NCBI GenBank assembly: GCA_003427395.1
Contig: BFEA01000113.1
Span: 1,187,470-1,226,030 of the forward strand
Length of the DNA stretch: 38,561 nt
Direction of reading: 5' to 3'
Source of the DNA: Chara braunii
Lineage: Eukaryota > Streptophyta > Charophyceae > Charales > Characeae
Shown: piece by piece, positions 32,342-38,561 of the stretch
How the letters are laid out: each line of letters opens with the position of its first letter
How positions within the stretch are numbered: position 1 is the first letter of the stretch
Translations under genes and position numbers: made by a program
Notes under the pieces: model-generated
Database searches by the model: none
What the model was told of the DNA's origin: nothing
Seen by the model: only the letters and a program-made list of their open reading frames with translations

Positions 32342-32699
32342 GGTACTGTACACGGGTAAGGGTAGGTCTAGGGATCGAGCCCTGGATCCGCATCTGTCAC
32401 CTACTTAGGTGAAAACCGTTTCATTAATATCTTATTCAAAAAAAAGGAAAACAAAGCTTCTACCGTCTGTCTCTGTCCCATTGACTTCATCTTGCTGCAG
32501 AAAATGCTGGGTTTACCACAAAAGCAGCTCTCTATCTTCTGGAGATGCATCACGTGGGTTGTGGTTGGTCTTGGACTCAGTGTATTGGATTTCTGGATGT
32601 TCTTAGTAACGTCATACTCGAAAGTTCTTGTATTGAACAGTCCTGTTGTGACACGGGTTTGTGATCGGTGGTGCATTGTGTTTCACCCTGAACCTTGAA

Positions 32700-33290
32700 G
32701 GGGGCCAATCCCCTAAACGCCAAGTGAACCCTAGATTTACCTGAACCTGAAGAAGGCCGCTCCCCTAATCCCCATGTAAATCCTTAACTCTTAAGGGGAC
32801 CACTCCCCTCAACCCCAAGTTAACCTCTCCATGTGTATTCAAACGTCGGAAAGCCCCTCTTGTTGGCAAGTGTTTTGGATATAGGATTGTATTTTTTAAC
32901 CATAAACCCTAAAGAGGATTACAGATTGTATTGTTTCACCGTGAACACAAAAGAAGGCCGCTTCCTAAGTAAACCCTAAAGAGGGCCGCTCCCCTAAGCC
33001 CTAAAGAGGCCATTCCCGTAAACCCCAAGCAAACCTTTTTGGTGTGTGTTCGAATGTCAAAAGCCCTTGTTGCGGGCAGTGCTTTGGATTTCAGATTGTA
33101 TTGTTTCACCGTAAGCCCTGAGGAGGGACACTCCCCTAAACTCCCAAGTGAACGCTAAGTTTTTCGTACACCCTAATCCCTCCCAGGGTGTATTCTAACA
33201 TTGAAAACTTGAAAAGTCGTTGTTGTGGACAGTGTTTGGGTTTCAGGGTGTACTTCTAAGCTGGAAAGCCCGTTTCTGAAGCAACACTTG
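32700..33290 (+). repeat. Degenerate intronic tandem repeat before the motif II/III exon
   Basis: A block of roughly 150-200 bp recurs about three times: 'tgt.ttc.aa.gtc..aaagccc.t' followed by 'gtttTGGAT.t..GATTGTA', near 32838, 33044 and 33188. Short CCCTAAA and CGCTCCCCTAA motifs lie between. The array ends about 40 bp before the acceptor of the next exon. The CCCTAAA words resemble the plant telomere unit but are scattered and not in array. Confidence 0.65.
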
Positions 33291-33326
33291 TTTGTAATGC
33301 ATTTGTTGGTTGCTCTGTGTGCGAAG

Positions 33327-33513
33327 ACTTGACATATACATGGAGCAAGCGGTGATGCCAGGCACAACAGAGCCCATTCCGATGCTTTGCGTGTGTGATA
33401 ATGGAGTTGGCATGGATCACAATGAAATCGGTCGCATGCTGAAATTTGGCCATGGCTCACACCCGGAGGAGGGTGAAACGTCACACATTGGCCACTTTGG
33501 GGTTGGGTTCAAG
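33327..33513 (+). CDS. Host MORC-like GHKL ATPase, exon with motifs II and III
   Basis: This 187-bp exon starts after GTGTGCGAAG with the one base needed to complete the Arg codon left open at 14522, and ends in phase 0 at AAG|GTTGGT. It encodes LDIYMEQAV, then PMLCVCDNGVGMDHNEIGRM with motif II (DxGxG), and ends SHIGHFGVGFK with motif III (GxxGxG). Together with motif I in the preceding exon these form the Bergerat ATP-binding fold, so all visible ATP-contacting residues are conserved and the gene looks functional here. Past the donor the reading frame meets a stop within a few codons. The rest of the ATPase is in exons beyond the window. The intron between the two ATPase exons is 18,804 bp. 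Confidence 0.92.
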
Positions 33514-34387
33514 GTTGGTGGCCTATGAGCTGTTAACTCCATACGTGATGTGGCTGGGGACAGATGATGATCAGGAGACTCATTACCCTCCCAATGATGA
33601 TGACAATCATGACTGTGCATTTAGAACAAAGAGAGAGGGGGGGAGTGGGGGGAAGGAGAGGAATGAGATTGATAGGGCTGATGAGACTTGTCATGATTGG
33701 ATTGTAAGGTATTTGGACTGAAACCTGTGTATGGACTGCTCCAGACTGTCCGGATTGAAAGCCCCACCTAAAAAACAAACAAACAAACAAACATTTTTAT
33801 TCTTTCCCTTCGATTTGGCTACGAATTTCGAAATGGTCCTCAGCCAAAAAAAAATTGTATTACAATGTTGCATAACATTTTTTTTTCCAGATTTTTTAAA
33901 TGTTTTTTGAAAGCCGGATCTTTTTTGGGGGTGGGGGTGGGGGGACAGATCCGGACACTCTGGACTGGGCACCAGATCCAGACACATGTATATTATTTTT
34001 CTCACAAATTATGTAGCCAGCGTGACAGTGGGACCAAGCCCAGCAGGAAAAGAGTCGCAGGCAAGATGCTATTACGAGGCCCTCTCCTTTTTTTCTTTTT
34101 TTTTTATAACACACTCTCCCTTCTATTTTTCTTTTTTTTGATAAGACACACTCCCTACTAGGCCCTCTCCTGTCTCAGGAAAAGAGTCTCCAGCTGATTT
34201 GTGCACCAGGGGATTCTCCCTGTAATGACACCGTTCAATCGAAGCTGTTTGCCTCTTTTTGGCTTGATGCCTTGCATTATTCCTTTTTGGTGTTTTGAGC
34301 TTGCTTTTGACAAGCAGACGATCACAGCCCTCCGATCTTTTGCTGCTCGACGGTCCCGATCGTCTGCTGATCGTTTTTTCTTAGAAG

Positions 34388-34750
34388 TTGAACCGTTGCG
34401 GCACCACACCAGGGCTGGTACCAGTCCCGCGCGCCATGCCTGTGCCAGTACCACGTGCAATACTAGGCCCGCGTGCCTACCCCGGCATTGCGCATCAGCA
34501 GGCCCGCGTGCTACAGGGCCATGTGGAACATATATTAACAACTTCAGTGTTCGCACTGCCCCGGCCTCTCGATAAGCTACTCGAAGACTTGGACTACAGA
34601 CACACTAAGCTACCCGAAGACATTATCGACTGGACTCTGCGCTGTTCTACGTGTTCTACACAGACACAACCCCTTCCTCCCTCCCCCCCCCAAACACACA
34701 CACATGCACACACACAAGCACAAACTGTCAGTGTTCAACCTCCTGATTAG
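34388..34750 (+). other. Unidentified 120-codon ORF in intron
   Basis: An ATG-started ORF has a Pro/Val-rich first half (PGLVPVPRAMPVPVPRAILG) and a second part reading HILTTSVFALPRPLDKLLED, then a Pro/Thr/CACA-repeat tail. I recognise no family. The internal repetition and the repeat-derived tail suggest repeat DNA more than a gene. It could be a fragment of an unclassified element. Confidence 0.2.
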
Positions 34751-35090
34751 TCTGTGAAAGTCTGACGAAACAGTCTGGCACAGTCTATACTTTTCTTTTA
34801 GTGTATAGCGAATATGACGACACACACACACACATATTGTTCTTACTGACAGGTTGGTCCATCTCAAGTGCGTTGAATTGCTTGTGTAAAGGTGAGATTC
34901 CTTGCTTGTTTAAAGGTAAGGTTCTGAGTAGATATTGACTTCACAAGCAAAACTGTTTCATTGGTGGATTGGCTCATCTTGAGAATGCTTCATTGTCTGC
35001 AACATAGGAAAAGTTGCTATGACTTTGGATCTACTCATCTGGGTGGAATAGGGGAAGTTGTGGTGATATTTTATAGCACACACAAACACA

Positions 35091-35092
<2 letters not shown>

Positions 35093-35150
<58 letters not shown>
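35093..35150. repeat. CT microsatellite before E4
   Basis: A CT run is followed immediately by GT repeats, right at the left border of E4. The following 34 bp are duplicated around an N (35183). Confidence 0.95.
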
Positions 35151-35161
<11 letters not shown>

Positions 35162-35217
35162 CGAGGATCAGGCTCCTTTGCANCTGTGTGTGTGTGCGAG
35201 GATCAGGCTCCTTTGCA
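35149..35217. other. Assembly join: 34-bp duplication around N 35183
   Basis: 35149-35182 and 35184-35217 are identical and separated by a single N. This is the signature of two contig ends that overlap but were not merged. Confidence 0.9.
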
Positions 35218-35672
35218 GGCCTAAGGGGCCCTTACAGCAGATGTGCCTGCCCTAAGTGAAGGCAGGCCTGGCAGATCACAAAGGCCCTCACTGTCAATTT
35301 CGATTTTGGGATTCAGGCACTTGCCAGTTTGTGCGGCAGCGCTGCTGGAGCATAGGCCTGCGTGCTGCTGTGCGCTAAGGGCAAGGTGCTGTGCGCGTGC
35401 GGTCGTGCGAGAAGCAGGGCGCTGCTGAGGGCAGCGCCATAGCCCAGCCTGCATAGCTGGCTGGGGCTTGGACTACAGTGAGGCGCAGGGGCGGTCTTCG
35501 GGTGTACAGAGGGAAAACATGGGTGAAAGTCTCGGGGGAGAGAGAGAAGGATGATGATGATGATGATGTGAGGGCACATAATTGGTATTGGCGATGGTCT
35601 ACTTTGGTCGACATCTTCAAGTACTTCGTTGGCTGCTGACGTCAACAGTTGCATTGCAATTAGTAGGCAGAT

Positions 35673-36797
35673 TGTTACATGCTGCCCCTGCAACAGGCTG
35701 CACGGGCCATTTTCAGGCCCGTGTCATTTTCAGCCTGAAAGCCTGAAACCATTTTCAGGCCCTCATAAGATCGACCTGCCCTGAAACTTAGGCACCAGAC
35801 CAGGGTTTTAGCACAGGCCATTTTGGGCCTGTTTTCAAGACAACCTTTGGTTGAGCCTCAACACCGGGGTCTGGCACGTTTTGGCATTGGCAAGAGCAGC
35901 CTCCTGGACGGGCCAGCACTATATAGGACTGGCCCGCCCTGCAGGCTGCAGGTAGTTCATAGGGACTTCCCAGGCACTTCATGTGCCGTTCAGGAGGCAG
36001 GAGGTAGTCTTCAGGATTCGGAAGCAGCCCTCTGGAGGAGCGCTGCAGTAGTAGTAGTAGCGTTAGCAGTAGTCTTCAGCGCTGGGAGCTAGTAGGAGCT
36101 AGAGTAGTACTGGAGAGAGAGAGAGGTTGGGCGGAGGCCAGGGAGACTTACCTGCAGCGCCATAGCTCCAACTTTGTCTTCGAGGTACCTGCAGCACAGC
36201 GCCATCTTCACAGGTTAGTACCTGGCACATGAGAGAGAGAGAGTTCTTCTTCATCCTCTTCTCAGTCCACCATCTCCCTCTCACCCTCTCACTACCCGAC
36301 TTCACTGCATCCTATGAGAGAGTGGGATTGGTGACATTTGGTCCAGACTCGACATTGGGCTTCAGACATTTAACAAGGGATTATCTGGGACTTGGTGTTG
36401 ACATTCCCATCTCCCCCCTCTTCTTCGTTTGATCCCCTCCTCTTCGTCTGTGTATGGTCTGGACCTGGCGCATTCTTCCTGTGTGTAGCGCCAGGCCCCT
36501 TCACAGCTTGTGATGAGGATGAGGTATGTTTAGTCTGCATTGCGACATTGATTGGGCTAGTCATTGGTATTCTAGCATTCTGCTCTGCTGTCTTGCACTA
36601 GGTGAGAAAGGTCAGTCCCGGTCAGGTCAGGACTTATATCCAAGTCTTCCACTGCGCTACAAAGCACCATTTTTGTATGTATCATGATGTACACTGCTTG
36701 TTGAGGTTCCACTAGCACTGCATTGTCCATTCAGTCCTCTTCATCACATTGCGGATCCTTGGTTATATATGTACATCGCCCAACTGGGCATGTAGCA
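35673..36797 (+). repeat. R3 solo LTR, copy 2 (nested in E4 LTR)
   Basis: This copy starts TGTTACATGCTG and ends GTAGCA. CAGAT flanks both sides (35668-35672 and 36798-36802), and removing it restores E1-like LTR continuity. It aligns with copy 1 over most of the length ('ggcattggcaaga.cagcctcctgga', 'tagtcttcagcgctggg', 'cgtctgtgtatggt'), but the last ~200 bp differ. It is probably a solo LTR. Confidence 0.87.
35920..35925 (+). promoter_or_regulatory. Possible R3 LTR TATA box
   Basis: TATATA lies within CACTATATAGGACTGG inside R3 copy 2. The equivalent part of copy 1 has lost it, so this is only a candidate core promoter. Confidence 0.35.
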
Positions 36798-36894
36798 CAG
36801 ATAGTAGCTAAGTAGGGAGTAGGCTGGGCGCCGAGCGCCAAGTAGGGAGAAAGGCCTGGACACTTATGTTGGTGGTGGCGAGAGCAAGCTCTCG

Positions 36895-37085
36895 TTGACA
36901 TTTGGTTTTCAGTGTTACGATTCTCCATTGGTGTTATATTGGTGCAATGCTGCTTTCTGGACACTGTGATACTTTCTGGCTTTCAATGTNTTGACATTTG
37001 GTTTTCAGTGTTACGATTCTCCATTGGTGTTATATTGGTGCAATGCTGCTTTCTGGACACTGTGATACTTTCTGGCTTTCAATGT
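36895..37085. other. Assembly join: 95-bp duplication around N 36990
   Basis: 36895-36989 and 36991-37085 are identical over 95 bases with one N between them. Such a perfect duplicate in an otherwise decayed LTR points to an unmerged contig overlap. Confidence 0.92.
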
Positions 37086-37138
37086 GATTGTGTAATCTGG
37101 ATATTGTCATCTCGCTATTGCTCATTTTCCTTGCAATT

Positions 37139-37150
37139 TGGTATCGGAGC
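37139..37150 (+). other. E4 primer-binding site
   Basis: TGGTATCGGAGC begins three bases after the LTR end, with the same spacing and the same one-base variant as E1. Confidence 0.92.
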
Positions 37151-38096
37151 TGGTTCGAACTGCGCTTCATTGGTTCTTCGCAATAGCTGTTTGGTGCTTC
37201 ACGTGAGGTGTTGGGCAGTGATAAGGCTTGGGCATTGGACAATAGGCGGCCCAGGGTCATGTGGGCGTGCCAGGAAGGCTATATGGTGACATAGGGTTGT
37301 ACGCTGGATGATGAGAGCTCGCAGATGTGGCATTTAAGCCGAGGTGGAACAACATTCTGCTGTTTGTTGTGCCAAGGCAAGGACTGGTCATCATACATGC
37401 ACGTCAGGTTGCTGGTGAGAAATCTGTGGTCGGGAGCAGCATTATGAGGTACGTTGCTCTCTTCCTTATCTACCCTCTTCATTACTTCTTACCGTGAGGA
37501 AGTGAGTTTTGTCTTGAGAGTCCTCTCATTGTGAGGTGTCACGAGCTTTCAACCTTGAGAGTCGACATTCTTCCTGGGCAGCAAGCTGGTGGGAGACGGG
37601 CGAGGCCTCTCAAGGGCCTTGGACAACGCACTTTAGTCACGGTCACCATGCGAACCCGCTGGGACTAGTACACGCATGCTTTGCCGCAAGTCCTTGGTTC
37701 TGCTGCTGCACAATAGAGGTCGTCCCGGGCATGCCAGCCCTTTGAACAGACGCTCACCAGACCGTCTCTAAATATTTCTGGTGGGTTGCGGATTGAACCC
37801 TGGTAGTGATCGTCGTCGGCCTATCTGCAACGTTAAATAATTCTTGTGGACCTTTGGAGCTGTCCTTAAACTGCCTCTTGATCAGCCAGATCAAGTGGAA
37901 GTAAGGCTCGTTGCATGGGAGGGAAAATAAGGTGCAGGGGCTGGCAGGTTCAACATACACTTGGGGCAGAGGTGTGGGCCGGATTGCACACCTTCAGACA
38001 CACCGCTCGACCAAATGCTCAGGGCGTCGACACGAAGTGACTACTGAAGAAGGATACAGGGAGAGGGGGGATTCCGGTAACTGTTCGCAGAGGTAC
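37151..38096 (+). mobile_element. E4 untranslated leader
   Basis: This sequence is collinear with the E1 leader read on the opposite strand, including the conserved block at about 37800-37885. ORFs across it are not conserved between E1 and E4, so I regard it as non-coding. Confidence 0.8.
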
Positions 38097-38561
38097 TGTT
38101 GCATACTGTAACGTGCAGACCAGAACAAGAACCGACCTTTCAATACAAAGTACAAGATAACACAGCGGAAGACTTGGATACCAGTGATCCGAACAATCAA
38201 TGTTGTAATGCAACCTTGAACATACATCATCATCATCGTTACATGGTGTGAGTGGGCCTGGCGCTTCACACAGGAAGACAGCGCCAGCCCATACCATACA
38301 CAGACAAAGAGGAAGGGGATACCGAAGAGGAGGGGGAAGGTGGGTATGTCGTCAACACCAAGTCTTCGGCATAAGCCCAAATAGTCCCTCGTCGAAATGT
38401 CTGAATCCCAAATGTCAAGTNTGGATCCAATGTCGTCAAGTCTCAAGTCACAACTCTGTCTCTCTCTGTCGTAGTCTGAGAAGTCAGGTGGCGAGAGGGT
38501 GAGAAGAGAAGGTGGACTTAGAAGAGGAAGAAGAAGAACTCTCTCTCTCTCTGTGTCCAGT
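38097..38561 (-). repeat. R3 LTR, copy 3 (partial, nested in E4 leader)
   Basis: In minus orientation this is the 3' end of an R3 LTR. Its terminus TATGCAACA matches copy 1, as do the sequences around 38240-38290 and 38360-38460. GGTAC immediately precedes it (38092-38096). It continues beyond the window, so solo LTR and full element cannot be distinguished. An N at 38421 marks a join. Confidence 0.88.

Larger units (their letters stand above)
22292..32410 (-). mobile_element. E3: Ty3/gypsy element truncated in integrase, with nested insertions
   Basis: This minus-strand element has its 5' LTR at 30276-31110 plus 32342 to ~32410, split by an R3 solo LTR. PBS, a long GC-rich leader, gag, protease, RT, RNase H and integrase follow. 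The integrase stops at the E2 junction, so the C-terminal end and 3' LTR are absent. RT is interrupted by a 1.2-kb insertion with a tRNA-like head (24007-25206), and the gag start is tandemly duplicated. The RT sequence belongs to a lineage different from E1 and E2. That the LTR at 30.3 kb belongs to the same element as the 22-28 kb coding part is inferred from orientation, continuity and order. Confidence 0.82.
33514..35159 (+). other. Host intron, no gene seen
   Basis: This intronic sequence has A- and T-homopolymers (33770-33860, 34090-34140), CACA runs (34693-34725, 34820-34835) and a CT microsatellite from about 35093. Apart from one unidentified ORF (34388-34750) nothing coding is visible. 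Confidence 0.5.
35195..37135 (+). repeat. E4 5' LTR split by R3 copy 2
   Basis: The two LTR parts are 35195-35672 and 36803-37135. Matches to the E1 LTR include CCCTAAGTGAAGGCAGGC (35252-35269), TGACGTCA near the break, CTGGGCGCCGAGCGCC (after the break) and the terminal CGCTATTGCTCATTTTCC. The 95-bp duplication at 36895-37085 lies inside it and is probably an assembly error. Confidence 0.82.
35160..38561 (+). mobile_element. E4: E1-family element, 5' LTR and leader (partial)
   Basis: This is a plus-strand relative of E1. Its 5' LTR begins TGCGAGG (35160 or, after the N, 35195) and ends CTTGCA at 37135. PBS and leader follow to 38096, where an R3 LTR interrupts. Leader blocks match E1: 'cttaccgtgagga', 'gtcacggtcaccatgcgaac' and the TTAAATAATTC block. 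No coding part is in the window. It lies in the host intron after the motif II/III exon, in the same orientation as the host gene. Confidence 0.85.

Noticed and set aside
32700-33180. Interstitial telomere array
   Set aside because: CCCTAAA words are few and scattered, not in tandem.
31111-36797. R3 copies 1 and 2 as the two LTRs of one element that captured the ATPase exon
   Set aside because: Each copy has its own target duplication (GGTAC versus CAGAT), and the exon fits the host gene in phase, so they are independent solo LTRs.
1-38561. CRISPR array, bacterial operon or phage
   Set aside because: No spaced identical repeats, ribosome-binding-site-led gene clusters or phage proteins are present; spliced exons and LTR elements show a nuclear eukaryotic genome.

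Overview
This is nuclear DNA from a plant-lineage (streptophyte) eukaryote. Long CT/GA microsatellites, very long introns, layered LTR retrotransposons and primer-binding sites matching plant initiator tRNA-Met all fit, and no bacterial gene organisation is present. A charophyte alga such as Chara would suit the repeat style, but that is a guess, not a demonstration. Four short exons on the + strand are the only host protein-coding sequence I can support. Their splice phases agree (11021-11056, 11141-11306, 13624-14522, 33327-33513). Together they encode part of a MORC-like GHKL (Bergerat-fold) ATPase: motif I sits at the end of the third exon, and motifs II and III lie in the fourth, 18.8 kb downstream. 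A globular domain I do not recognise and a Pro/Gly/His-rich linker precede the ATPase. An antisense U6 snRNA-like sequence lies 32 bp downstream of the second exon.

Most of the rest is retrotransposon DNA. From left to right: E0 (-), of which only the 5' LTR and leader are in the window (1 to ~1740); a fragment of a second LTR family, F2 (~1745-2055); E1 (-), a complete but decayed Ty3/gypsy chromovirus with both LTRs, PBS, gag, protease, RT, RNase H, integrase and chromodomain (2078-10745, target duplication GTAT); E2 (+), a Ty3/gypsy element with 5' LTR, gag and pol that ends inside integrase (~15389-22291); E3 (-), another Ty3/gypsy lineage, also cut inside integrase and fused in inverted orientation to E2 (22292 to ~32410); and E4 (+), a relative of E1 whose 5' LTR and leader run off the right edge (35160-38561).

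Younger insertions sit inside these. A ~1.2-kb sequence with a tRNA-like head and an A-rich tail interrupts the E3 reverse transcriptase. A ~470-bp tandem duplication affects the E3 gag start. Three copies of an LTR family called R3 here lie in the E3 LTR, the E4 LTR and the E4 leader. Two are solo LTRs with matching 5-bp target duplications, GGTAC and CAGAT.

The host gene therefore carries E1 in or near an upstream intron, E2/E3 in its giant central intron, and E4 in the following one. All retrotransposon reading frames carry stops or frameshifts, several of them C-to-T type nonsense changes. Several single-N positions mark assembly joins. Two have exact flanking duplications that look like unmerged contig overlaps. 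Family relationships and boundaries were judged by eye from shared sequence; no database search was run.
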